Positions 27,858 to 35,255 of a DNA stretch of 64,000 nucleotides are shown in pieces. Source of the DNA: Flagellimonas lutimaris (GTDB lineage: Bacteria; Bacteroidota; Bacteroidia; Flavobacteriales; Flavobacteriaceae). Numbering within the stretch: position 1 is the first letter of the stretch; each line of letters begins with the position of its first letter. A program made the translations under genes and the position numbers. The notes under the pieces were generated by a model, which saw only the letters and a list, made by a program, of their open reading frames with translations, had not been told where the DNA came from and made no database searches. The DNA lies in the NCBI RefSeq assembly GCF_003581615.1, contig NZ_QXFH01000072.1, positions 372,001-436,000 of the forward strand. Reading direction: 5' to 3'.

Positions 27858-28634
27858 TTAAACCGCCTCCTTTTTCTCGCTCAAATACTTCCAATACCGT
27901 TTTGGCACATGTTGCGTATGTAATTTAGGGTTAATACGCGATGCAATATTGGTGCTTTTAAAATAATCGTTCCACAGGGTTTGGTACTCGTATTCCTCGC
28001 TGGTAAAGGCATTACTTTTCACGGTTTTGTTATGTTGAATATCCTTTAAGTTCAGTGAAACCATTTCCACATGGTCCAAATCGTAATAGATGCCATATTT
28101 ACGCTTTATGTCATAAATCAACCATTTTTGGTCTGCGTAGCGATCTCGAAAATGTTTGGAGATTAAAGGTAACACATCAAAATCGGGTTCAATGTTGGCA
28201 AAGTAAATCTCGTCCTTGGTCAACTGGAACCGAACAAAAGCTTCCATACGATGTTTTTCCCGTCCCACTTTTTTCGCCAATTGGGCAATATATAGCACCG
28301 TACTGTCTGAATAGTCCAAACACTTACCGCTTTGCGCCCTCATTAGCTTTTGAATGTAATTGTAAAGCATCAGTTCAACGCCTTCGGTTTCACTCAAAAA
28401 AGCAAAATACACATTAGATATGGCATTATAGCTCTTGTTGCGTATGCCGTTCCACACCCGTTTGGCTTTTTCCACGTTGGTAAACACGGTTTCGGTGTCG
28501 GAAAATAATCCACTTTGAGATTGATTGTTCTTTTGGATGTCGACCACATTGATTTTTTCATCAAAGGCGACGAAAACGGCCGTTAAAAACCCGTTGAAAC
28601 TGCCGTCATAAATTAAGGTTGTTGAAGTGTTCAT
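27858..28634 (-). CDS. TIGR03915 family putative DNA repair protein (DUF4130)
   Basis: A 258-residue protein of the SAM-associated DUF4130 family, which is nearly always encoded beside a TIGR03916 radical SAM protein and in some genomes fused to a uracil-DNA-glycosylase-like domain. Visible features are TLIYDGSFNGFLTAVFVAF, AKRVWNGI, KKVGREKHRMEAFVRFQL and the C-terminal VPKRYWKYLSEKK. No glycosylase domain is fused here. It is the second gene of the minus-strand repair operon, separated from the radical SAM gene by 106 bp that contain palindrome X2. It is convergent with the Tudor-like gene, 3 bp apart. Confidence 0.88.
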   Translation of the reverse strand: MNTSTTLIYDGSFNGFLTAVFVAFDEKINVVDIQKNNQSQSGLFSDTETVFTNVEKAKRVWNGIRNKSYNAISNVYFAFLSETEGVELMLYNYIQKLMRAQSGKCLDYSDSTVLYIAQLAKKVGREKHRMEAFVRFQLTKDEIYFANIEPDFDVLPLISKHFRDRYADQKWLIYDIKRKYGIYYDLDHVEMVSLNLKDIQHNKTVKSNAFTSEEYEYQTLWNDYFKSTNIASRINPKLHTQHVPKRYWKYLSEKKEAV

Positions 28635-28657
28635 AACGTTTGTGTTTTTGTGTTGCT

Positions 28658-28717
28658 GTCATTTCGGACCCATGTGAGAAATTTAGATTTCTCAGTCGTA
28701 AACTCCTTCGAAATGAC
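28658..28717. repeat. Dispersed palindrome X, copy 2, inside the repair operon
   Basis: GTCATTTCGGACC ... CTCCTTCGAAATGAC, with perfect 9-base ends GTCATTTCG/CGAAATGAC and an inner GAGAAAT-TTAG-ATTTCTC hairpin. It lies between the two repair genes, so their joint transcript would carry it as a long hairpin. Confidence 0.8.
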
Positions 28718-28740
28718 TCAATGTTAATCATTGTCCATTG

Positions 28741-30003
28741 CTAATTGAACAAGGATAATTGTGTACTGTATTGATTCCGAAATTTTCCAGAGGAATTTTG
28801 CAGAATCATACCTTTTATTTTTTCCGCATCCAGGTCACGACGTTCCCAGTAACGGGATTCGCAAACCATAAAATATTGGGCACGGTTGAGGGCCACTCCC
28901 ATTTTTTTGAGATGGTCCCAGTTCAGTTTTCGAAACTTTCTGGCCTTTACAATTTTATCCACCGAACGCATTCCTATCCCTGGAATTCTAGCCAATAGGC
29001 GCTTATCTGCAGTATTCACGTTCACGGGAAAATGATGTAGGTTACGTAGAGCCCACGAAAGCTTCGGGTCTACATCCATATCCAGGTTGGGATGTTGGTT
29101 GTTCAAGATTTCACCCACGGAAAATCCATAGAATCGCAATAGCCAATCGGTCTGGTACAATCGGTTTTCGCGTAACATGGGTACTTGCGAGCCTATGGCG
29201 GGCAAACGGGAATCGTGGGTCACAGGTACGTAACCGGAATAATACACCCGCTTCATGTTGTACGTTTTGTAATAATAGGTGGCAGAATACATGATATCCT
29301 TATCCGATTCTCCTGAAGCGCCCACGATCATTTGGGTACTTTGCCCCGCGGGTGCGTATTTTGGGGTGTTTTTAATGATTTTTTGCTCTGATTTATATCG
29401 CACGATTTCATTTTTTACCTTTTCCATGGGTTTGGTAAAATCTTCGTGCTTTTTATCCGGAGCCAATAGTTTTAGCCCGGATATTGTGGGAACTTCTATA
29501 TTCACAGAAAGTCGGTCGGCATAGAGTCCGGCTTCATACATGAGTTCATCGCTTGCGCCCGGGATGGATTTAAGGTGGATATAGCCATTGAAATTTTCCT
29601 CTTTCCGTAGTTTTTTGGCCACGGACACTAACCGTTCCATAGTATGATCGGGGCTTTTAAATATTCCAGAACTCAAGAAGAGCCCTTCAATATAATTTCT
29701 TCGGTAAAAATTAATGGTCAGGTCAACCACTTCCTGCACCTTGAAGGCTGCTCTTGGCACATCATTGCTTTTTCGGGTAACGCAATAGGCACAATCAAAA
29801 ATACAATGATTGGTCAATAGAATCTTTAATAAGGATACACAACGACCATCCGCGGTATAACTATGGCAAATGCCCATTTTGGATGCGTTGCCCAGACCTT
29901 TGGTTTTGTTCGTTCGGTCACTGCCACTACTGGCACAGGAGACATCATATTTCGCCGCATCGGCAAGAATGTTCAGTTTTTCACGTATCCTATCAAAATT
30001 CAT
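28741..30003 (-). CDS. Putative DNA modification/repair radical SAM protein (TIGR03916)
   Basis: A 420-residue radical SAM enzyme. The iron-sulfur motif is NHCIFDCAYC (Cys67, 71, 74), preceded by other conserved Cys (GICHSYTADGRC). At the C-terminus a helix-hairpin-helix (LLARIPGIGMRSVDKIVKAR) indicates DNA binding, as in related repair proteins. The start is set at the ATG at 30003 (MNFDRIREKL). A longer reading from TTG at 30021 would translate through an operator palindrome and is unlikely. The family is proposed to repair or modify DNA, but the reaction is unproven. It is divergent from the S24 repressor gene, with four operator-like palindromes between. Confidence 0.88.
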   Translation of the reverse strand: MNFDRIREKLNILADAAKYDVSCASSGSDRTNKTKGLGNASKMGICHSYTADGRCVSLLKILLTNHCIFDCAYCVTRKSNDVPRAAFKVQEVVDLTINFYRRNYIEGLFLSSGIFKSPDHTMERLVSVAKKLRKEENFNGYIHLKSIPGASDELMYEAGLYADRLSVNIEVPTISGLKLLAPDKKHEDFTKPMEKVKNEIVRYKSEQKIIKNTPKYAPAGQSTQMIVGASGESDKDIMYSATYYYKTYNMKRVYYSGYVPVTHDSRLPAIGSQVPMLRENRLYQTDWLLRFYGFSVGEILNNQHPNLDMDVDPKLSWALRNLHHFPVNVNTADKRLLARIPGIGMRSVDKIVKARKFRKLNWDHLKKMGVALNRAQYFMVCESRYWERRDLDAEKIKGMILQNSSGKFRNQYSTQLSLFN

Positions 30004-30006
30004 AAC

Positions 30007-30085
30007 TTGGAAATATTCCAATCAAAGATATGGATATAATCCAAAAATTGGAAATATTCCATAAAAGTTTTTGGAAATATTCCAA
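30007..30085. promoter_or_regulatory. Four-site operator array for the S24 repressor
   Basis: Three identical 13-mers TGGAAATATTCCA at 30008-30020, 30049-30061 and 30072-30084, plus the variant TGGATATAATCCA at 30031-30043. Each has perfect arms around ATA (TGGAA/TTCCA or TGGAT/ATCCA). The two outer sites extend to TTGGAAATATTCCAA. Site starts are 23, 18 and 23 bp apart. The first site touches the start of the radical SAM gene, and the last lies between the -33 and -7 boxes of the repressor promoter. This arrangement fits repression in both directions by a LexA-type dimer; binding itself is inferred. Confidence 0.85.
30023..30030 (-). promoter_or_regulatory. Candidate -7 box of the radical SAM repair operon
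   Basis: The minus strand reads TATCTTTG (30030-30023), matching TAnnTTTG. It sits exactly between two operator sites and 20 nt before the ATG at 30003. No good TTG is present at 17-23 bp, which may indicate a weak, normally repressed promoter. Confidence 0.55.
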
Positions 30086-30099
30086 AATAGTTATATTTG
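30070..30099 (+). promoter_or_regulatory. Promoter of the S24 repressor gene
   Basis: TTTG (30070-30073), 18 bp, TATATTTG (30092-30099): a full match to the Bacteroidota consensus. The operator at 30072-30084 fills the spacer, so repressor binding should block RNA polymerase, giving autoregulation. Transcription would start near 30106, about 49 nt before the gene. Confidence 0.75.
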
Positions 30100-30154
30100 A
30101 GAATGGATTGTCAACTTGACGTAGTTCAGCTTCGCTCGACTTGACATTATCAAT

Positions 30155-30913
30155 ATGATGATGGAAAATGAAATAACCTTAAAAAGATTTACAGATATCC
30201 GCAGGGAACTCGGATATACGCAAACGGAGTTCGCTAAATTGCTTGGCGTGAAGAACACCACAGCTGATATTGAGCGGGGGAGGACCAAGCTTTCTGGAAA
30301 GGTAGTCGCCGAACTTTTAAAACAGTTCAAGATTAATCCATTGTGGTTATTTGGTGAAAGCGATCAGAAACATTTGGACACTTCCAAAACCAGTGTAATT
30401 CCCAAAGTGGTTACCGTTGACAATTCCGAAAATGACAATATGGTGATGGTGAATGCCAAAGCGGCTGCGGGATACCCCCAAAACATAGCGGACACAAGCT
30501 GGTATCGTCAATTGCCTGCTTTTGACATGCCCATTCCCGAATTTAGAAATGCTACCTATCGAGGTTTTCAGGTGGAAGGAGACAGTATGTTGCCCAATTT
30601 GAGACCCAATGACTGGGTTTTGGCCCGTGCGATTGAGCATATCGACCATGTTAGCCCCAACAAAATGTATGTTGTGGTGCTACAGGATTCGGTTATGGTG
30701 AAGAAAATAGAGCGAAAGCCCAATTCCAATAACATCACCTTGGTTTCCTTGAACGAAACTTACCCGCCTTACGAAATTAAGCCGTTTCAAATCCAAGAAA
30801 TTTGGGAAGTGAGTAGTAAACTTACCTTTAATGTGGATGCCACTACCGAAACAGGGTTGCTGAAACAGCTTCAAGAATCCATGGAGGAACTGAAAAAGCA
30901 GATTGCCAAATAA
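30155..30913 (+). CDS. LexA-like S24 family transcriptional repressor
   Basis: A 252-residue protein with an N-terminal XRE-type helix-turn-helix (residues ~10-66, RRELGYTQTEFAKLLGV ... INPLWLFGE) and a C-terminal S24 peptidase domain. The self-cleavage bond Ala105-Gly106 (AKAAAGYP), the nucleophile Ser144 (VEGDSM) and the general-base Lys183 (VMVKKIE) are all present, so it should cleave itself when activated, as LexA and phage CI repressors do with RecA. It begins with three Met codons; any could be the start. No phage genes surround it. The palindromes next to it suggest it represses itself and the DNA-repair operon. RecA dependence is inference. Confidence 0.88.
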   Translation: MMMENEITLKRFTDIRRELGYTQTEFAKLLGVKNTTADIERGRTKLSGKVVAELLKQFKINPLWLFGESDQKHLDTSKTSVIPKVVTVDNSENDNMVMVNAKAAAGYPQNIADTSWYRQLPAFDMPIPEFRNATYRGFQVEGDSMLPNLRPNDWVLARAIEHIDHVSPNKMYVVVLQDSVMVKKIERKPNSNNITLVSLNETYPPYEIKPFQIQEIWEVSSKLTFNVDATTETGLLKQLQESMEELKKQIAK

Positions 30914-30921
30914 AACCAAGC

Positions 30922-31917
30922 TTAAAATCCGGTTCCTTTGGTTTTGGTCTGAATTTTCATGAGATAATTGTCCGCGGTCATATAAAGAACTGATCCATCT
31001 TCTCCCCAAGCGCAGTTGGCCGTACGTTGTCCGGTTTCTATACGTCCCAATAGTATTCCTTCGGGTGTGATTACCAAAACTCCGCTCGGCCCCGTGGAAA
31101 AAATGGTGCCATCTTGCGCAACTTTAATTCCATCCAACGAACCCACGAGCCCTGATTCCAATAAAGAAGTTGCATCAAAAAAGATATGGCCCTTATCCAA
31201 CGAACCATCATTTTTAATGTTGTATGCCATTATGTACGGAGCGCTAGAATCAGATTGGTTTACATATAGTGTTTTTTCGTCTGGGGATAAGGCCACACCA
31301 TTCGGTCGTGTAAGATTCTTAATCACCATTTCCACACCTCCATTGGTGTCAATTTTATAGACTCCAAAAGCATCTATTTCCCTTAGGTCAGAATCTTGCT
31401 GCCCTGGCAGGCCATAAGGAGGGTCCGTAAAGTAATAAGTGCCATTGGAAGCTTGAACCACATCATTTGGGCTATTAAAACGTTTCCCCATCCATGTATC
31501 TGCCAACGTGAACTTTCCACCTCCCACTAAAGGCATTTTGGATATTCTGCGATCTCCGTGTTCGCTCAGTACCAATTCACCATCATTGCTTATGGTGAGT
31601 CCGTTACTTCCAGGCTCACGACTGTAAGGGAGAACACCTGTATAGCCTGAAGGTTTTAGAAATTCAGAAAGACCCTCTCCGTCTTTCCATTTAAAAATGG
31701 TGTTTTGGGGAACGTCAGAAAACAGAAGAAACCCTTGGTCTTTTATCCAAACCGGACCTTCGGACCAAATAAATCCTTCAGCCAACACTTCTATTTTAGC
31801 TTCTTTATCCACATAATTATAAAAAGCATCGTCCTCGGCCACGAGTTTTCCTGTAGTTTTTTGTTGTGCAAAACATCCCAACGTGATTGTCAAAATAAGG
31901 AATGGTAAGTTTTTCAT
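30922..31917 (-). CDS. Exported SMP-30/gluconolactonase-like protein
   Basis: A 331-residue secreted six-bladed beta-propeller. The start is set at the ATG at 31917, which gives the signal peptide MKNLPFLILTITLGCFAQ; the 11-residue upstream extension would bury it. Propeller motifs include EGFIWSEGPVWIKDQGFLLFSD, NGLTISNDGELVLSEHG, RFNSPNDVVQASNGTYYFTDPPYG, RPNGVALSPDEKTLYVNQ and GSLDGIKVAQDGTIFSTGP, with the metal-binding Glu, Asn and Asp of lactonases. It likely hydrolyses a sugar lactone in the periplasm. It is the last gene in a minus-strand run with the ATP-grasp, GGT and AcpH genes, and ends 8 bp from the convergent repressor gene. Confidence 0.87.
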   Translation of the reverse strand: MKNLPFLILTITLGCFAQQKTTGKLVAEDDAFYNYVDKEAKIEVLAEGFIWSEGPVWIKDQGFLLFSDVPQNTIFKWKDGEGLSEFLKPSGYTGVLPYSREPGSNGLTISNDGELVLSEHGDRRISKMPLVGGGKFTLADTWMGKRFNSPNDVVQASNGTYYFTDPPYGLPGQQDSDLREIDAFGVYKIDTNGGVEMVIKNLTRPNGVALSPDEKTLYVNQSDSSAPYIMAYNIKNDGSLDKGHIFFDATSLLESGLVGSLDGIKVAQDGTIFSTGPSGVLVITPEGILLGRIETGQRTANCAWGEDGSVLYMTADNYLMKIQTKTKGTGF

Positions 31918-31962
31918 TTTGAAATATTTATATAAATATAACGATGCCAATCCATTAAAACC

Positions 31963-32889
31963 TTAGATGGATTTAGAAAGACAATTATCCTTGATGGCCT
32001 TGGCCAAAATATCTGCGGCACTAGGGTTAAGGCGGAACCATAACTCTGGCTCAAAAATTTCCAGTTCGGCCAAGGCCCAGGTACTCTCATTATCCTTAAA
32101 AATATCGACTCTAGCGTAAATGGGTAACTTTGGTGCTGCTTCAACAACGCTTTGGGCAAATGCGATTTGTTCTTGATCTGGCACATAGTCGTGAACGGTA
32201 CCACCAAAATCATCCTGTACCCTAAAATCCCCTGGTTTGGCAATTTTTAAAACGGCATGGGTAAACTCACCATTAAAAACCATCATGGATATTTCTCCTT
32301 CCGAAACTATATTTTTTTGAAACTCCTGAAGCATCATAGCTTCTTCGGCCACCAAGTTTTGGAAGATGTCTTCATGACTTTCAATTTCATCGTTGTGGAT
32401 TTTGTAGGTGTGACGGGCGGCTCCCGAAATGCAAGGTTTTAGAATATACGTGTTGGTTGTAAAGCCGTGTTCTGCTCTTGCCTTAGCAATAGCATTGGGT
32501 AGTGTTATTTTTGAGCCTTTTTCCAGAAAAATCGTTCTGGGTATGGTAACTCCAGCGTTGGATAAGTCTTGTAAATAATGTTTGTCAATATTCCAATAGA
32601 TGAGTTCTTTGGAGTTTATGAATTGTGTTTGCTTCGAGGCTGTCTCCAACCATTTGGAAAACTCCATATAACGGTCAAAATAGTCCCAAGTGGTTCGGAA
32701 CAGGGCATATTTGGTTGTTGACCAGTCAAAATCAGGGTCGTCCCAAGATTTACGAGCAGCCTTTAGACCTTGCTTTTTTAAAGCTTCTAAAACCAGAAGG
32801 TCTTCTTGAAGTACATTTTCAATATAGGGTGTCTTCTTTTCTGGAGCCACGTATCGGTGGTCTGTCAGAACAACAATATCAAACTCCAT
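31963..32889 (-). CDS. ATP-grasp ligase
   Basis: A 308-residue ATP-grasp protein without signal peptide. Visible parts are a pre-ATP-grasp domain (DIVVLTDHRYVAP ... YALFRTTWDYFDR), the nucleotide loop YILKPCISGAARHTYKI, MMLQEFQKNIVSEGEISMMVF, and the metal site ARVDIFKDN ... LAELEIFEPELWF. It resembles the group that includes the cyclo-ligase DcsG and glutathione-synthetase-like enzymes. The substrate cannot be told. It lies 11 bp after the gamma-glutamyltransferase gene, so a peptide or gamma-glutamyl compound is a reasonable guess. Confidence 0.82.
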   Translation of the reverse strand: MEFDIVVLTDHRYVAPEKKTPYIENVLQEDLLVLEALKKQGLKAARKSWDDPDFDWSTTKYALFRTTWDYFDRYMEFSKWLETASKQTQFINSKELIYWNIDKHYLQDLSNAGVTIPRTIFLEKGSKITLPNAIAKARAEHGFTTNTYILKPCISGAARHTYKIHNDEIESHEDIFQNLVAEEAMMLQEFQKNIVSEGEISMMVFNGEFTHAVLKIAKPGDFRVQDDFGGTVHDYVPDQEQIAFAQSVVEAAPKLPIYARVDIFKDNESTWALAELEIFEPELWFRLNPSAADILAKAIKDNCLSKSI

Positions 32890-32900
32890 CCTCAGAAAAA

Positions 32901-34583
32901 TTAATATCCAACTGCAGTATCATCACCACGTTTGTCGGCACCGCCTTCCAATTTTCCATTCTGCAAAACACGAATGGCATCTACTTTGCCAATAATAGGT
33001 GTGCGCTCCTCATTTATGATATATCCTTTGGATTTCAAATCTGCCTTGAGCTCTTCAGAGAACCCTTCTGGCTCAAAAATCACCATATCCGGCAACCATT
33101 GGTGATGGAAACGGGGGGCGTTGACCGCTTCTTGCATGCTCAAGTTGAACTCGTAAACATTAAGAATAGTTTGTGCTACAGCGGTAATGATGGTAGATCC
33201 TCCGGGAGTACCTACAACCATAAAAAGCTTGCCATCCTTTTCCACGATGGTCGGTGTCATACTACTTAACATTCGTTTTTCCGGCGCAATACTGTTGGCT
33301 TCGGCACCTATTAACCCAAACATATTCGGTACACCGGGCTTGGAACTAAAATCGTCCATTTCATTATTTAAAAAGAAACCGAGTTCGGCACAATACAGTT
33401 TGGAACCATATCCTCCGTTTAGGGTAGATGTGGCAGAAATGGCATTCCCCTCACTATCCACGATGGAGTAGTGGGTGGTTTGCGCACTTTCAATGATTTC
33501 CACTTCACCATGGCTCACATCAGAAGACAATGTGGCCTTATCAAAAGAGAAGTTGGCCATTCTTTCTTGCAGGTATTCGTCATCCAACAGCATATCGTAA
33601 GGAATGTCCACAAAATCAGGGTCGCCCAAATAGAAGTTTCTGTCTGCATAGGCCCTACGTGATGCTTCGGTAAACAATTGAATGGTTTTAGTAGAATTGT
33701 GTCCAAATTTTGACACATTGTATGGCTCCATCATTTTAAACATCTGATTGATGGTAACTCCTCCGCTACTGGGCGGACTCATGGAAATAACCTTGATGTC
33801 CTTGTAATCAAAAACTACGGGTTCTCTCCAGACGGCCTCATATTTTTCTAAATCTTCTATTGTAATTAAACCACCATTTTCTTGTACGAAGGCGGCTAGC
33901 TTTTGGGCAACTTCTCCTTTATAAAAACCGTCTCGTCCTTCTTCCATGATTTTTTGAAGGGTATTGGCGTAAGCGGGGTATTTTATGGTGTCCCCTGTTA
34001 CAAAAGGACCGGCAAACTTGGTGCTATCGCCATTAGCTTCAATAAAGCGTTCACGGGTTCTTTCCAATCGATTGGCTTGCTTCTCGGTAACCACGACGCC
34101 TTTGTTGGCAAGAGCAATGATGGGTTGTATGATTTCTTTTAAGGGAAGCTTTCCGAATTTTCTATGCACTTCGAGTACCCCAGCGACCGTACCTGGGACT
34201 CCTACAGCGGTTCCTCCCGATGTGCTCAAACCTGGAATAACATTACCCAAGGAATCCAAATACATGTCCTTATGGGCTGCCAAGGGAGCTTTTTCTCGAT
34301 AATCGATACCTCCGACTTCGCCATCGTTTTTACGGTAGACCATAAATCCACCACCGCCAACGCTACCTGCAAACGGATAAGCAACTACCAAGGAAAGTTC
34401 TGTGGCAACCATAGCATCAAATGCATTTCCGCCTTTTTTCATGATATCCACCGCAAGTTGCGAGGCTTCTTCACGAGCGGATACCACCATAGCTTTTTCG
34501 GCGACCACTCCAGTAGGTATGGCAGGTTGTTGTTTGCAGTTTATAAATAAGATTAGGGGCAAAAGGAGTATCAGTCTTCGCAT
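32901..34583 (-). CDS. ggt: Gamma-glutamyltransferase
   Basis: A 560-residue N-terminal-nucleophile hydrolase that cleaves or transfers gamma-glutamyl groups from glutathione-like compounds. The signal has a lipobox-like end (LILFINC), so it is probably a lipoprotein. The precursor would self-cleave before Thr369 in TTHYSIVD, giving large and small subunits. Other conserved parts are VGGGGFMVYR, IDYREKAP, SMSPPSSGGVTINQM, the lid/active-site NGGYGSKLY, MSSMTPTIV and GTPGGSTIITAV. Length is typical. It overlaps the acpH-like gene upstream by 13 bp and runs into the ATP-grasp gene, suggesting one operon. Confidence 0.93.
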   Translation of the reverse strand: MRRLILLLPLILFINCKQQPAIPTGVVAEKAMVVSAREEASQLAVDIMKKGGNAFDAMVATELSLVVAYPFAGSVGGGGFMVYRKNDGEVGGIDYREKAPLAAHKDMYLDSLGNVIPGLSTSGGTAVGVPGTVAGVLEVHRKFGKLPLKEIIQPIIALANKGVVVTEKQANRLERTRERFIEANGDSTKFAGPFVTGDTIKYPAYANTLQKIMEEGRDGFYKGEVAQKLAAFVQENGGLITIEDLEKYEAVWREPVVFDYKDIKVISMSPPSSGGVTINQMFKMMEPYNVSKFGHNSTKTIQLFTEASRRAYADRNFYLGDPDFVDIPYDMLLDDEYLQERMANFSFDKATLSSDVSHGEVEIIESAQTTHYSIVDSEGNAISATSTLNGGYGSKLYCAELGFFLNNEMDDFSSKPGVPNMFGLIGAEANSIAPEKRMLSSMTPTIVEKDGKLFMVVGTPGGSTIITAVAQTILNVYEFNLSMQEAVNAPRFHHQWLPDMVIFEPEGFSEELKADLKSKGYIINEERTPIIGKVDAIRVLQNGKLEGGADKRGDDTAVGY

Positions 34584-35164
34584 AGGGAAATAAATTTTTG
34601 GTTGGAAAAGGTAATCAATTCTTTAAAAAATGACGTGAATTCATTTTCGAAATCAAAATAGTGTTCTTCAAGGTCCAAAATGGCAAAATTCATTCTGGAT
34701 TTGTTTTTAGTTCTTCGGTTCATTCCATTAAGTACACGGTCAATTCCAGCTAAATTGGCATAATTGAGTAACCAATTGTCTGCAATCATATAGGGCATCA
34801 TCCGTTTAGTGGCCATGGGGAGGATATCGTAATTGTCCTCCAACAAATCATAAAAGTCCTCTACATAATCCTCTAGTGGGGTATCAGAATAGTCACTCCA
34901 ATTTTTGGCCAAAAAATGATCATAATAAATATCCACGATTACTCGGCTGTAATGACTGTAGTTTTTGTGCAATCGCTTACTACTTTGTCTAACAGTGGGA
35001 TGAGAGTCGGTAAATGTATCGATTTCACGGTGCAGCAGAATGCCTTTTTGGATTCTATCTGGAAGATGTTTGAACTTGTTACCACGAATATGATCGGCAA
35101 AGAAATTACCCAAGGTTATTTCTTTATCATCAAATGAAAGATAGATATGCGCTAAGAAGTTCAT
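34571..35164 (-). CDS. acpH: Acyl carrier protein phosphodiesterase
   Basis: A 197-residue HD-like hydrolase that removes 4'-phosphopantetheine from holo-ACP. Matches to AcpH are MNFLAHIYLSFDD, LGNFFADHIRGNKF, GILLHREIDTFTDSHP, and IVDIYYDHFLAKNW with the metal-binding His and Asp pattern. Length is normal. The 3' end overlaps the ggt start by 13 bp, and the gene is divergent from glmM with 91 bp between them. Confidence 0.88.
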   Translation of the reverse strand: MNFLAHIYLSFDDKEITLGNFFADHIRGNKFKHLPDRIQKGILLHREIDTFTDSHPTVRQSSKRLHKNYSHYSRVIVDIYYDHFLAKNWSDYSDTPLEDYVEDFYDLLEDNYDILPMATKRMMPYMIADNWLLNYANLAGIDRVLNGMNRRTKNKSRMNFAILDLEEHYFDFENEFTSFFKELITFSNQKFISLCED

Positions 35165-35227
35165 CGGGGCAAATTCCTTTTCTGTCGAAATTTACAAATT
35201 CCAAACATGGAATCGAAAATGCCCAAC

Positions 35228-35235
35228 TATATTTG
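35228..35235 (+). promoter_or_regulatory. Candidate -7 box of glmM
   Basis: TATATTTG, 20 bp before the glmM ATG, matches TAnnTTTG. A convincing -33 TTG is not seen. Confidence 0.4.
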
Positions 35236-35255
35236 CAAAAACTTTTTTAACAATT

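Noticed and set aside
30003-30021. TTG start for the radical SAM gene at 30021
   Set aside because: The extra six codons are the operator palindrome itself, and the family begins MNFDRIREKL, so the ATG at 30003 is preferred.
30155-30913. S24 repressor as a prophage CI gene
   Set aside because: No integrase, structural or lysis genes are nearby, and the operators face a DNA-repair gene, not a phage early gene.
32901-33269. Plus-strand open frames opposite ggt and the ATP-grasp gene
   Set aside because: They are covered by two well-supported minus-strand genes and have no motif of their own.
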